Below are positions 53,706-61,676 of a DNA stretch of 64,000 bases, one piece after another. The notes under the pieces were generated by a model. That model had not been told where the DNA came from. It did no database searches and saw only the letters and a list, made by a program, of their open reading frames with translations. Source of the stretch: Variovorax sp. S12S4 (GTDB taxonomy: Bacteria > Pseudomonadota > Gammaproteobacteria > Burkholderiales > Burkholderiaceae_C); NCBI RefSeq assembly GCF_023195515.1, contig NZ_JALPKR020000002.1, positions 1 through 64,000 of the forward strand, given 5' to 3'. How positions within the stretch are numbered: the stretch's first letter is position 1; every line of letters begins with the position of its first letter. The translations under genes were made by a program, and so were the position numbers.

Positions 53706-53748
53706 GCCGCCGAGGTTGCCCGCGCGCGCGAAGCGTCGCCATCACCCT

Positions 53749-53764
53749 CAACAGTCCCCGCCAC
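53749..53764. promoter_or_regulatory. Shared late-promoter element upstream of O (and P)
   Basis: The 16-mer CAACAGTCCCCGCCAC occurs here, between the divergent P and O genes, and again at 60789-60804 before gene V. These are exactly the positions of the P2 late promoters P(P)/P(O) and P(V). It is 105 bp before O and 44 bp before P. It may be the site of an Ogr-like activator, though the classical TGT-N12-ACA pattern is not present. Confidence 0.6.
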
Positions 53765-53868
53765 TGCCACATTCGGCGCGGCTTGAGCGCGCACGGCACC
53801 GCGGACACCATTGGCTTGCACGTCGCAACACCCTGCGGCAACCCATCAACCAGCAGCGAGCCAAGCCA

Positions 53869-54711
53869 ATGACCACCACCGCGAAAAAGCCGGTTTCCAA
53901 GTTCTTCCGTGTTGCCGTCGAAGGCGCCACCAGCGACGGGCGCGTCATCGACCGCGCAATGCTGGAACAGATCGCCGCCACCTACGACCCGAACGTCTAC
54001 GGCGCTCGCATCAACATGGAGCACATCCGCGGATTCAGTCCAAGCAGCGAGTTCGGTGCCTACGGCGACGTGCTGGCGGTGAAGACCGAGCAAGTCGAAA
54101 TCGGCGGCACGAAGAAGCTGGCGCTGTTCGCGCAGATCTCCCCCACCGACGAACTGATCGCCATCAACAAGAAGCGGCAGAAGGTCTATTCGTCGCTCGA
54201 AGTCCGGCCGAAATTCGCCGACACCGACAAGGCCTACCTGATCGGCTTGGCCGTCACCGACAACCCGGCGAGCCTGGGCACGGAAATGCTGGAGTTCGCG
54301 GCCAAGAACCCGAACGCCAACCCCTTCGCCGCGCGCAAGGACCAACCCGATGACCTCTTCACCGCGGCCGAAGAAGTCACCCTCGAATTCGAGGAAGCAC
54401 AGGACGAAGGCGCCGTCGCCAAGTTCCGCGCCGTCATTGCTGGCGCCCTGGCCAAGTTCGGCGCCAAGACCGCGACCGACGACGCGCGCTTCGCGGCCGT
54501 GGGCGAGGGATTCACCCAGCTCGGCGACGCCTTCGCCGAGCACGTCACGGCCACCACGGCGAAGCTGTCCGCGAGCGACCAGGTCATCGCTGAGCTGCAA
54601 AAGCAGCTCAAGGACATGCATGACAAATATGCGGCGCTCGACACCACCGCCGCCGATCCGAAGCGTCCGCCGGCCACCGGCGGCAGCGCCACCGTCAAGA
54701 CCGATTGCTGA
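53869..54711 (+). CDS. O: P2-like capsid scaffolding protein/protease (gpO)
   Basis: Internal scaffold with an N-terminal serine protease that matures the P2-type capsid, 280 residues from ATG 53869. Protease segments include VSKFFRVAVEGATSDGRVID, GARINMEHIRGFSP (catalytic His within NMEHIRG) and KRQKVYSSLEVRPKFAD (SSLE serine), then YLIGLAVTDNPASLGTEML. The C-terminal coiled-coil scaffold part follows (VIAELQKQLKDMHDKYAAL). First gene of the rightward late operon. Confidence 0.93.
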   Translation: MTTTAKKPVSKFFRVAVEGATSDGRVIDRAMLEQIAATYDPNVYGARINMEHIRGFSPSSEFGAYGDVLAVKTEQVEIGGTKKLALFAQISPTDELIAINKKRQKVYSSLEVRPKFADTDKAYLIGLAVTDNPASLGTEMLEFAAKNPNANPFAARKDQPDDLFTAAEEVTLEFEEAQDEGAVAKFRAVIAGALAKFGAKTATDDARFAAVGEGFTQLGDAFAEHVTATTAKLSASDQVIAELQKQLKDMHDKYAALDTTAADPKRPPATGGSATVKTDC

Positions 54712-54765
54712 CCCGCACGGCCAGCGCCTTCAACCCTTCCAGCAACACCACAGGCAGCAACCATC

Positions 54766-55776
54766 ATGCGTAAAGAAACCCGCCTCGCACTCACCAGCTA
54801 CTTCGCTCAGCTGGCCACGATCAACGACGTTTCCAGCGTCACCGAGCGCTTCAACGTCGTCCCGCGCGTGCAGCAGACCCTCGAAACCAAGATGCAGGAG
54901 TCGAGCTCGTTCCTCCAGAGCATCAACCTGATCGGTGTGACCGAGCAAATCGGCGCCAAGGTCGGCGTCGGCGTCTCGGGGCCCATCGCCAGCCGCACCG
55001 ACACCAGCGTCAACGGCACCCGCCAGCCGCGCAACGTCGTTGCGCTCGACAGCAACGAATACCGGTGCGTTCAGACCAACTTCGACACCTTCATTCGCTA
55101 CGCCACGCTCGACGCATGGGCCGGCTTCCCCGACTTCCAGAACCGCGTGCGCGACGCCATCATCCGTCGCCAGGCGCTCGACCGCATCGCCATCGGCTTC
55201 AATGGCACCAGCGTCGCTGCAACCACCAATCTCGCCAACAACCCGCTGCTGCAGGACGTGAACAAGGGATGGCTGCAGCAGCTGCGTGAAAGCGCGCCGC
55301 AGAACGTCGTCGCTACCGGCGACACCACGCCCGGCAAGATCATCGTCGGCACAGGCGGCGACTACGCCAACCTCGACGCCGTCGTCTTCGATGCCATCAC
55401 GCTGCTCGACGAATGGCACCAGCAAGACCCCGGCCTCGTCGCCGTGGTGGGCCGCAGCCTCATGCACGACAAGTATTTCCCGATGGTCAACGCCGAAAAC
55501 GCGCCGACCGAAATGCTGGCGGCCGACATCGTCATCAGCCAGAAACGCGTGGGCGGCATCAAGGCCGTCACGGTGCCCTTCTTCCCGGCCAACAAGGTGC
55601 TCATCACCACGCTCGACAACCTGTCGATCTACTGGCAGCGCGACGCCCGCCGGCGCAACCTGAAAGACGTGCCCGAGAAAGACCGCATCGAAAACTACGA
55701 GTCGAGCAACGACGCGTATGTCGTCGAAGACCTCGGCCGCGCGGCGCTGGTGGAAAACATCGAGCTGCAAGCCTAA
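54766..55776 (+). CDS. N: P2-like major capsid protein (gpN)
   Basis: HK97-fold shell subunit, 336 residues. MRKETRLALTSYFAQLATIN is the classical N-terminus, with FQNRVRDAIIRRQALDRIAIGFNGT, LVAVVGRSLMHDKYFPMVN, and the end YEAF-like VVEDLGRAALVENIELQA. Length and order after O fit P2 N. It is cleaved by O after assembly in P2; the corresponding N-terminal site is plausible here but not identified exactly. Confidence 0.95.
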   Translation: MRKETRLALTSYFAQLATINDVSSVTERFNVVPRVQQTLETKMQESSSFLQSINLIGVTEQIGAKVGVGVSGPIASRTDTSVNGTRQPRNVVALDSNEYRCVQTNFDTFIRYATLDAWAGFPDFQNRVRDAIIRRQALDRIAIGFNGTSVAATTNLANNPLLQDVNKGWLQQLRESAPQNVVATGDTTPGKIIVGTGGDYANLDAVVFDAITLLDEWHQQDPGLVAVVGRSLMHDKYFPMVNAENAPTEMLAADIVISQKRVGGIKAVTVPFFPANKVLITTLDNLSIYWQRDARRRNLKDVPEKDRIENYESSNDAYVVEDLGRAALVENIELQA

Positions 55777-55800
55777 GACACGCCCACGCTGACGCCAAAA

Positions 55801-55818
55801 GGCAGACATCCGTCTGCC
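55801..55818 (-). terminator. Hairpin between N and M
   Basis: GGCAGAC-ATCC-GTCTGCC, a perfect 7-bp stem, lies 25 bp after the N stop. On the minus strand it is followed by TTTT, giving a short intrinsic-terminator shape there. On the plus strand it could instead mark the 3' end of an abundant capsid transcript. Function uncertain. Confidence 0.4.
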
Positions 55819-55882
55819 GCGAAGCCGCCGCGCGGGCCATCACCGGCCCGCGCCTTAGCAACATCAGATCAGGACACCGACC

Positions 55883-56791
55883 ATGCGCCCACTCAGCCCC
55901 GCTCAGCGCCACCGCGCACGCATCCTGCAGGAGCAATCCCAGCAGGCCAGCCCCTACGGCACCGAACTCACAGGCGACGCCTATGGCCTCATGCGCGTCA
56001 AGCTCTCGCAAGACAAGAGTCGCATCGGGCAGGTTCAGTCGCACGAGCGTCGCGCGGAACTCAAGGCCAAGCTGCTGCCCGAATACTTCGACTGGATCGA
56101 AACGGCCATCACCAAGGGCACCGGCGCCCAGGATCAGGTGCTGACCACGATCATGGTCTGGGCCTTCGACGCCGGCGTCTACGAACTCGGCTTGCAGATA
56201 GCCGAATACGTCATCCGCCACCGCATGCCCATGGCCGACGACTACAAGCGCAGCCCGGCCGCCATCGTCATCGACGAACTGTCCAACGCCTACCTCAAAG
56301 GCCAATGGGCGCCGAGGGCATTGCAAGTCGACGCGGACGGTACACGGCAGCTTGCCACCGTCGACGCCGCGGCCGACCCAGCTGCTGCGCGTGCGCACGC
56401 GGCGGCCCTGCTCATCGAGGCCGACAAGCTCACCGAAAGCCAGGACGCACCCGACCAGGCGCGCGCCAAGCTGCAAAAGGCCATCGCCTATGCGGCCCTC
56501 GGCAAAGTGCAGACCGCAGAAGACCCTGACCTCACCGCCATCGAGCCCGCTGCTCTGCAGGTAGCGCTCGCGCGGTTGCAGCGCGCGCTGGAACTCGACA
56601 GTAATGCCGGCGTGAAAAAGGACATCGAGCGCATCGAACGTGCGATTGCCAAGGCCGACAAAGCGGTCGACACCGAACCGCCTGCCGAGCCGCCGGCAGC
56701 AGCCACCCAACAACCCGCTACGAAGACAGCCCGTTCCACCGCCGCAGGCAAGGCCAGCGCCAAGCCACGCAGGACGGCGGCCCGCAAGTAG
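55883..56791 (+). CDS. M: P2-like terminase small subunit (gpM) with long C-terminal tail
   Basis: Endonuclease subunit that with P cuts cos DNA, 302 residues. The M core runs from MRPLSPAQRHRARILQEQ through MRVKLSQDKSRIGQVQSHERR and VLTTIMVWAFDAGVYELGLQI, with IVIDELSNAYLKGQ. Residues from about 210 onward are extra relative to P2 M: EDQDAPDQARAKLQKAIAYA-type helical repeats followed by an Ala/Pro/Lys-rich tail (EPPAEPPAAATQQPATKTAR). The tail is compositionally different and possibly disordered. Confidence 0.92.
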   Translation: MRPLSPAQRHRARILQEQSQQASPYGTELTGDAYGLMRVKLSQDKSRIGQVQSHERRAELKAKLLPEYFDWIETAITKGTGAQDQVLTTIMVWAFDAGVYELGLQIAEYVIRHRMPMADDYKRSPAAIVIDELSNAYLKGQWAPRALQVDADGTRQLATVDAAADPAAARAHAAALLIEADKLTESQDAPDQARAKLQKAIAYAALGKVQTAEDPDLTAIEPAALQVALARLQRALELDSNAGVKKDIERIERAIAKADKAVDTEPPAEPPAAATQQPATKTARSTAAGKASAKPRRTAARK

Positions 56792-56899
56792 CGCAACCGA
56801 GCACCCCACGTGCAGGGCGGCCCGTGGCGCAACGTGAAAGGCTGACGCCTCACCACTCGCGCCACGGCCACCGCCCACCTACACACACACCGAGCCACC

Positions 56900-57397
56900 A
56901 TGTCCCTCATCGCCGCCGCCCCGCCGCTCGTGCGCACCACGCCCCCCAGCGACCCTGCGCCGCTGGGCACGGTATCGGCGGGCGATTGGTGGCCCACGGT
57001 CGACCTCGCCGCCCTTCGCGACGCCATGCGCCTCGACGGCACCATCACGCCGCAACGCCTGTTGCCTGCTGTGCAGGAGGCTGTCGCCACCACTGTCGGC
57101 CTGCTCGCTACCTGGGCGCAAAGCCGCCAGGACGAAGGGCGCGCCAGCTTGGCCGCGGTGCCCGCGTTGCAGGTCGATGGTGAGTCCGTCAACGTCCAGC
57201 GCTACCGCCGCGCCGTGTACTGCCACGCCAAGGCCAACCTCATCGAGCGCTACAGCGACTACGACACCACCGGCCGCGCACGAAAAGACGATCAGGAAGA
57301 GTCGCGCGAGACCCAGGCCGAGCAGTACCGCCGAGATGCCACATGGGCCGTGCGCGACATCCTCGGCCACACGCGCCTCACCGTTGAGCTGATCTAG
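56900..57397 (+). CDS. L: P2-like head completion protein (gpL)
   Basis: Stabilises the head-tail connector after packaging, 165 residues. Typical parts: APLGTVSAGDWWPTVDLAALR (family start), FHLT-type AVQEAVATTVGLLATWAQ, AVYCHAKANLIERYSDYDTT and the end RDILGHTRLTVELI. Follows M in the late operon with a 108-bp gap that shows no gene. Next gene starts two bases after its stop. Confidence 0.9.
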   Translation: MSLIAAAPPLVRTTPPSDPAPLGTVSAGDWWPTVDLAALRDAMRLDGTITPQRLLPAVQEAVATTVGLLATWAQSRQDEGRASLAAVPALQVDGESVNVQRYRRAVYCHAKANLIERYSDYDTTGRARKDDQEESRETQAEQYRRDATWAVRDILGHTRLTVELI

Positions 57398-57399
57398 CC

Positions 57400-57612
57400 A
57401 TGCCACGCACCGTCATCGCCCAGCAGAACGACACGGTAGATCTGCTCTGCCTACGCCACCTGGGCGCGACGGCCGGCGTCACCGAGGCCGCCTATCGGAT
57501 GAATCCCGGTCTTGCCGACCTCGGCCCGATCCTGCCGCTCGGCCGCGCGGTCATCCTGCCCGACCTCCCCACCAACACCGCGCGCATCGAAACGGTGCAG
57601 CTCTGGGATTGA
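57400..57612 (+). CDS. X: P2-like tail protein X
   Basis: 70 residues, LysM-like tail component. TVIAQQNDTVDLLCLRHLG, TEAAYRMNPGLADLGPILPLG and AVILPDLP are the gpX pattern. Sits in its usual place between L and the lysis genes, ATG 57400. Confidence 0.92.
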   Translation: MPRTVIAQQNDTVDLLCLRHLGATAGVTEAAYRMNPGLADLGPILPLGRAVILPDLPTNTARIETVQLWD

Positions 57613-57619
57613 CTCACCC

Positions 57620-58006
57620 ATGCCAGAAGCCACCACCGCCCTCGCCATCGCCGACGCCGCGGGCTCCAAGTTCGGCCCTATCGGCTACGTCGTTGTCCTG
57701 CTCATCCTGGGCCTGGGCACCGGCATCTACTGGCTTCTCGCCCGCAATCAGCAACGCCTATCCGGCGCCGATGCCGACGGCCAGATCGAAGCCTTGTCTG
57801 TCTACAAGGAAATGCTCAAGACCGAACGCGAAGCGCGGATTGCCGCAGAAACGCGGGCCGATCAATTCGCACGAGAACTACGGGATGCCGTGCAGACGCT
57901 CGGAAAACTCGAAGGGCAGCTGCAGGCCATGACAGCCGAACTAGGACGCGTGCGGCACGAGCTTGAACTCATGAAGGGGCAGATCAATGGCAACCATCAC
58001 GGATAG
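57620..58006 (+). CDS. Membrane protein with coiled coil in the lysis cassette (possible holin-associated)
   Basis: 128 residues. One transmembrane helix (GPIGYVVVLLILGLGTGIYWLL) near residues 18-39, followed by an acidic helical region and a heptad-like coiled coil (LRDAVQTLGKLEGQLQAMTAELGRVRHELELMKG). N-out/C-in topology is likely. It lies where P2 has holin Y, but a single TM with a long coiled coil is unlike a classical P2 holin. Its 3' end overlaps the next gene by 20 bp. Could be a class III holin or an antiholin. Confidence 0.65.
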   Translation: MPEATTALAIADAAGSKFGPIGYVVVLLILGLGTGIYWLLARNQQRLSGADADGQIEALSVYKEMLKTEREARIAAETRADQFARELRDAVQTLGKLEGQLQAMTAELGRVRHELELMKGQINGNHHG

Positions 58007-58490
58007 CCAGCTCGCCAGCCTCGAAAAAGAGGCCCGCCGCGCGCGCTGGATCGACCGGAACAAGCACGTTCTGATGCTCGTCGTCGTCGCATGCTTCGGC
58101 CTGGCTGGCGCAGTTGCAGGGATGGGCGTCGGACACTGGCTCGGCGTGCAGCAGGAACGCGCCGAGCGCGTGACCGAGATCCAGCGCCTGCAGGGGCTGC
58201 TCGACAAAGCGATTGGCCGTCTCGGCCCGATTGCGAACCAAGTGGAAGAGGCGGTCGAGACCGCGCAGCAGGCCGCGAACACCGCGAGCCAGGCCGCGGG
58301 CAAGGTCGACGACGCCGCCGTGCGTGCCGGTAGGGCCGCGGACAAAGCCTCTACCGCCGCAGCGAAGGCAGGCGCAGCAGCCAGCACCGCGCACCAGGCG
58401 GCACGCCCAGCGCCGGCGCCGGCACCGGCCACTCTCGCCACCCGCGAGGTTCTGGAAACCAACCGCCGATTGAAGGAGAACCGGAAATGA
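57987..58490 (+). CDS. Membrane protein with Ala-rich coiled coil in the lysis cassette
   Basis: 167 residues. A basic head (SLEKEARRARWIDRNKHV), one transmembrane helix (LMLVVVACFGLAGAVAGMGVG), then a long Ala-rich coiled coil with repeating QAANTASQAAGKVDDAAV-type heptads and a Pro/Ala spacer (ARPAPAPAPATLA). The start overlaps the previous gene. Together with that gene it occupies the holin slot; which one is the holin is not decidable from sequence. Both could form a holin/antiholin pair. Confidence 0.65.
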   Translation: MATITDSQLASLEKEARRARWIDRNKHVLMLVVVACFGLAGAVAGMGVGHWLGVQQERAERVTEIQRLQGLLDKAIGRLGPIANQVEEAVETAQQAANTASQAAGKVDDAAVRAGRAADKASTAAAKAGAAASTAHQAARPAPAPAPATLATREVLETNRRLKENRK

Positions 58491-58663
58491 AGCGCCTCGC
58501 CGTGGCCGCCCTGCTGGCCTTTCAGCTTGCAGGCTGTGCCACTCACTCGCCGCGTTGTCCCCTGCTGCCCGAACCACCGGCACGGCCGACCGCCCAGCAA
58601 CTCGACGCATACACCGCGCAGCTCGTGCGCCTCTACGGCCAGTGCGCTGGCGGCACCCCATGA
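58487..58663 (+). CDS. Small lipoprotein in the lysis cassette
   Basis: 58 residues. ATG 58487 overlaps the previous stop, and its stop overlaps the endolysin ATG (58660). MKRLAVAALLAFQLAGC is a lipoprotein signal with lipobox LAGC; the mature part is short and Pro-rich with two further cysteines (CPLLPEPPARP, YGQCAGG). It resembles an Rz1-type spanin lipoprotein but stands upstream of the endolysin, while a second Rz1-like gene lies downstream. A role in outer-membrane disruption is inferred. Confidence 0.7.
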   Translation: MKRLAVAALLAFQLAGCATHSPRCPLLPEPPARPTAQQLDAYTAQLVRLYGQCAGGTP

Positions 58664-59292
58664 CCATCACACTCGCTCAACTGATCGCCACCGGCATCAC
58701 GCCGGCCGTCGCGCGCGCCTTCTTGCCGTACATGGCCACCGCCTTCGAGCGCTTCGACATCAGCACCCCGCGCCGCATGGCGGCTTTCATCGGCGAGTGC
58801 GGCCACGAGTCCAGCGCCTTCACTCGGCTCGAAGAAAACCTCTACTACACCGACCCCACCCGAATCGCGAAGATGTTTAGCGCCCTGCGCCAGGTTGAGC
58901 GCGCACGCGCCTACGTCCGCCAACCCAAGGCGTTGGCCAACCTCGTCTATGCCAACCGCAACGGCAACGGCAATGCGGATTCCGGCGACGGGTGGACCTA
59001 CCGCGGCCGCGGCCTCATTCAGATCACCGGTCGCGGCAACTACCGCAGCGCCGCGGCGGGCACGGGCCTGCCATGCGAAGACCAGCCCGATATCGTGGCC
59101 GAGCACGCCGGCGCCACGCTCACCGCTGCGTGGTACTGGCATGCCAACGGCCTCAACGACCTGGCTGACCGCTGGAACCTCGACGCCATCACCCGCGGCA
59201 TCAACGGCTCCGCCATGGCGGGGCATGCGGATCGCGTCGAGCGTTGCAACCGCGCCCTTGAAGCGCTGCTCTCCATGCCTTCGATCCCATGA
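58660..59292 (+). CDS. Endolysin, glycoside hydrolase family 19
   Basis: Peptidoglycan- or chitin-type glycosidase that lyses the host, 210 residues, no signal peptide, so holin-dependent. GH19 features: FIGECGHESSAFTRLEENLY with the catalytic Glu in GHES near residue 50 and a second acid in LEEN, WTYRGRGLIQITGRGNY, and AWYWHANGLNDLADRWNLDAIT. Located after the holin-like genes, with coupled starts on both sides. Confidence 0.93.
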   Translation: MTITLAQLIATGITPAVARAFLPYMATAFERFDISTPRRMAAFIGECGHESSAFTRLEENLYYTDPTRIAKMFSALRQVERARAYVRQPKALANLVYANRNGNGNADSGDGWTYRGRGLIQITGRGNYRSAAAGTGLPCEDQPDIVAEHAGATLTAAWYWHANGLNDLADRWNLDAITRGINGSAMAGHADRVERCNRALEALLSMPSIP

Positions 59293-59810
59293 ACACGCTC
59301 ACCATGGCCGCAGTGGCCGTCCTCATCGCCGCCGCTGCGGGCGCGGTTGGCTACGGCACAGGGCACAGCGCCGGTGCCGCCGGCGTCCAGCAGAAATGGG
59401 ACAACGCAACCACCCAGCAGGCCCAGGCCGAGACGGCCCAGGTCACCACCAGCCGCACCGAGGAAACCGCCCATGCCAATCAGATCACCAATGCCGTCGA
59501 CAACTACCAAACCTCGCGTGCGCCTGCCGTTGCTGATGCTGCTGAGCGCATCGCTCGTGCTGAGCGCTTGCAGCGCACCGCCGAAGGCCGCGCCCTTCAA
59601 TACCGCGCTATGTCCAAGGCCGGCGAAGCTGAGCGTGATCGTCTCGCAAGCCATGCGGCCCGACTCGATGCCAGCCTTGCGGATGGCAGACGAGTGGTTG
59701 AACAGCTCCGCTCAACTGTTGTCGAGCGAGACCAGCAGCTCCAGCTACTCGCCGATGTCATCCGAGCCGACCGAGCGCTTGCCGACGGCGACGCCAAGAC
59801 CGAGCCCTGA
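59289..59810 (+). CDS. Rz-like i-spanin (LysB)
   Basis: Inner-membrane spanin subunit, 173 residues. One N-terminal transmembrane anchor (AAVAVLIAAAAGAVGYGTGH), then a long helical periplasmic region (VADAAERIARAERLQRTAEG, ERDRLASHAARLDASLAD) typical of Rz/LysB. ATG 59289 overlaps the endolysin stop. A lipoprotein gene (Rz1) is nested in the +1 frame inside it, the classic Rz/Rz1 arrangement. Confidence 0.9.
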   Translation: MNTLTMAAVAVLIAAAAGAVGYGTGHSAGAAGVQQKWDNATTQQAQAETAQVTTSRTEETAHANQITNAVDNYQTSRAPAVADAAERIARAERLQRTAEGRALQYRAMSKAGEAERDRLASHAARLDASLADGRRVVEQLRSTVVERDQQLQLLADVIRADRALADGDAKTEP

Positions 59811-59817
59811 GCGATGA
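59473..59817 (+). CDS. Rz1-like o-spanin lipoprotein (LysC), nested in Rz
   Basis: 114 residues in a different frame inside the Rz gene. ATG 59473 gives RLPLLMLLSASLVLSACSAPP, a lipoprotein signal with lipobox VLSAC; the mature part is Ser/Pro-rich. It would reach from the outer membrane to the Rz protein and fuse the membranes at lysis. It extends a few bases beyond Rz and overlaps the start of R. The lipobox plus nesting make it convincing. Confidence 0.85.
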   Translation: MPIRSPMPSTTTKPRVRLPLLMLLSASLVLSACSAPPKAAPFNTALCPRPAKLSVIVSQAMRPDSMPALRMADEWLNSSAQLLSSETSSSSYSPMSSEPTERLPTATPRPSPER

Positions 59818-60296
59818 AGAAGCCGCAGCTGCTGCGCGACTACATCACCCGCGCCTGCCCAGACCTCGCCACCAACCCGGAAAGACTCACGGTCTTTATC
59901 GAGCGTGGCCAGATCGTCCACACCGGGACGCCGGCGCTGTCCTTCGAATACCGATACACGCTCAACATCGTGATCACCGATTGGACCGGCAGCACCGACG
60001 TGCTCGTGGTCCCCGTCGTCGCGTGGCTCAAGCGCTTTCAGCCCGACATCTTCGACAACCCTGCGCGGCGGGAAAGGGCGTTCCGATTCGAGTCCGAAAT
60101 CATCGACCACAAGACCGCCGACATCGGTATCGAGATCGACCTGACCGAAACGGTCGCGGTGAAGGGCGAGACCGTCGGCGGCGTCAACAGGCTGACCACG
60201 CGCCATATCGGCGAGCCGCTGCTGGCCGTGCCAGGCGAGTCGGAGACCATCGCCGATCTCGCCGCTGAATGGCGCATCGAAACCATGGACGATTGA
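59814..60296 (+). CDS. R: P2-like tail completion protein (gpR)
   Basis: 160 residues. MKKPQLLRDYITRACPDLAT and FEYRYTLNIVITDWTGSTD followed by VVAWLKRFQPDIFDN match gpR, which completes the tail for head joining. ATG 59814 overlaps the Rz1 stop. Next gene follows after two bases. Confidence 0.92.
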   Translation: MKKPQLLRDYITRACPDLATNPERLTVFIERGQIVHTGTPALSFEYRYTLNIVITDWTGSTDVLVVPVVAWLKRFQPDIFDNPARRERAFRFESEIIDHKTADIGIEIDLTETVAVKGETVGGVNRLTTRHIGEPLLAVPGESETIADLAAEWRIETMDD

Positions 60297-60298
60297 GC

Positions 60299-60763
60299 AT
60301 GTCCGACGACCTCAACCGCTTGGCCACATGGGCGGCCCCGTTGCTCGCTGGGCTCGGGCCGGCTCGGCGCCGCGCTGCGATGGTGCAGGTCTCCACCTAC
60401 CTGCGCCGCAGCCAGGCCGAGCGCATCGCCGCCCAGCGCAACCCGGACGGCACGCCCTACGAAGCGCGCAAGCCGCGGTTGCGCAACAAGAAGGGCGCCA
60501 TCCGCCGCACCATGTTCGAAAAGCTGCGACAAGCCAAGCGCCTGCGCAAGACGGCCACCGCCGACAGCGCCACTGTCAGCATCGGCGGCCGCAGCGCACG
60601 CATCGCGCGCGTGCACCAGTACGGCCTGCGCGATAAAGTCGACTGGCGCCGGCCCGAAACCATCAGCGTCAAATACGCGCGCCGAGAACTGCTGGGCTTC
60701 ACAGCGGCCGACGAAGACGCCATCATCGACCTCGTGCTGCACCACATCACCGCCGGCGGTTGA
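60299..60763 (+). CDS. S: P2-like tail/virion morphogenesis protein (gpS)
   Basis: 154 residues from ATG 60299 (an in-frame ATG ten codons earlier would overlap R). Family parts are RRRAAMVQVSTYLRRSQAERIAAQRNPDGTPY (the key RxSQxxRIxxQxxPDGxPY pattern) and ARIARVHQYGLRDKV, with ARRELLGFTAADED at the end. It forms the tail-head junction with R. Confidence 0.92.
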   Translation: MSDDLNRLATWAAPLLAGLGPARRRAAMVQVSTYLRRSQAERIAAQRNPDGTPYEARKPRLRNKKGAIRRTMFEKLRQAKRLRKTATADSATVSIGGRSARIARVHQYGLRDKVDWRRPETISVKYARRELLGFTAADEDAIIDLVLHHITAGG

Positions 60764-60788
60764 CGCCAAGCCACACAAGCCGAAGGCG

Positions 60789-60804
60789 CAACAGTCCCCG
60801 CCAC
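60789..60804. promoter_or_regulatory. Shared late-promoter element upstream of V
   Basis: Second copy of CAACAGTCCCCGCCAC, identical to 53749-53764, 54 bp before the V start in the 94-bp gap between S and V. In P2 a late promoter (PV) starts the baseplate-fibre operon here. Two identical 16-mers at two equivalent promoters make a phage activator site likely. Confidence 0.6.
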
Positions 60805-60857
60805 CCGCACCCACGCCGCCGCTCGCGCACACGCGGACCCTTCGGCACAGTGGCTGC

Positions 60858-61676
60858 ATGCCCGGTCCCGTCGATCCCGTTCAACAATTTGCCGATCTGA
60901 AACGCCAGATCGAGAACGTCGTGCGCGTCGGCACCATCTCGGCCGTCGACCACGGCGCCACGCCTCCAATGGTGCGCGTCAAGCTGTCCGAAACGGCCAC
61001 CTCCGACTGGCGCCCCTACATCGAGCAGCGCGCCGGCGACACCGGCACGTGGAACCCGCCCACCGTCGGCGAATGCGTCCTGCTCTTCTCGCCCGGCGGC
61101 CTCACCGAAGGCGGCTTCGTGCTGACCGGCGTGCCGACTGCGAACCGCCCGGCGCCGAGCGCGGACCCGAACAAGACCGTGACGAAATACCCCGACGGCG
61201 CCGTCATCGAATACGACCACGTCGCGCACGCGCTCAAGATCACGCTGCCCGGCAACGGCACTGCGGATATCACGGTCCCCGACGCAATCACCGTGAAGTG
61301 CAAGACGGCCGACGTGACCGCTGACGACAGCGCCACCGTGCACTCGCAGCAAGTCACCGTCGAAGCGCAACAGATCACGCTGGACGCACCGCAAACCACC
61401 GCCACCGGGATGCTCACGGTGCAGGGCCTGCTCACCTGGCAGCAGGGAATGGTTGGCTACGGCGTCGGCCCCGGTGGCAAGGGTGCGCAGATCAACTGCG
61501 ACATGGATTTCATCAACGGCCATGGCATCGCCACGGACGGGGGCGACATCGTTGCAGGCGCGATCAGCCTGCAGAACCACCGGACATCCGAAGTCGTCAA
61601 GGGCGGCGATATCAGCGGGGGCCTGTCCCATGACCGGCATTTCCAGAACCACCGGGCGAATGCTCACGCGTCGTGA
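60858..61676 (+). CDS. V: P2-like baseplate spike protein (gpV), probable terminal frameshift
   Basis: Baseplate hub/spike, 272 residues as written. The OB-fold (VGTISAVDHGATPPMVRVKL, PPTVGECVLLFSPGG) and the beta-helical needle (TADITVPDAITVKCKTADVT onward) are intact. Near 61616-61620 the sequence has five G. With six, the end reads DISGGPVP then TGA at 61631-61633, overlapping the next ATG, as gpV proteins do. As written, 15 unrelated residues are added. The intended product is about 258 residues. Confidence 0.88.
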   Translation: MPGPVDPVQQFADLKRQIENVVRVGTISAVDHGATPPMVRVKLSETATSDWRPYIEQRAGDTGTWNPPTVGECVLLFSPGGLTEGGFVLTGVPTANRPAPSADPNKTVTKYPDGAVIEYDHVAHALKITLPGNGTADITVPDAITVKCKTADVTADDSATVHSQQVTVEAQQITLDAPQTTATGMLTVQGLLTWQQGMVGYGVGPGGKGAQINCDMDFINGHGIATDGGDIVAGAISLQNHRTSEVVKGGDISGGLSHDRHFQNHRANAHAS

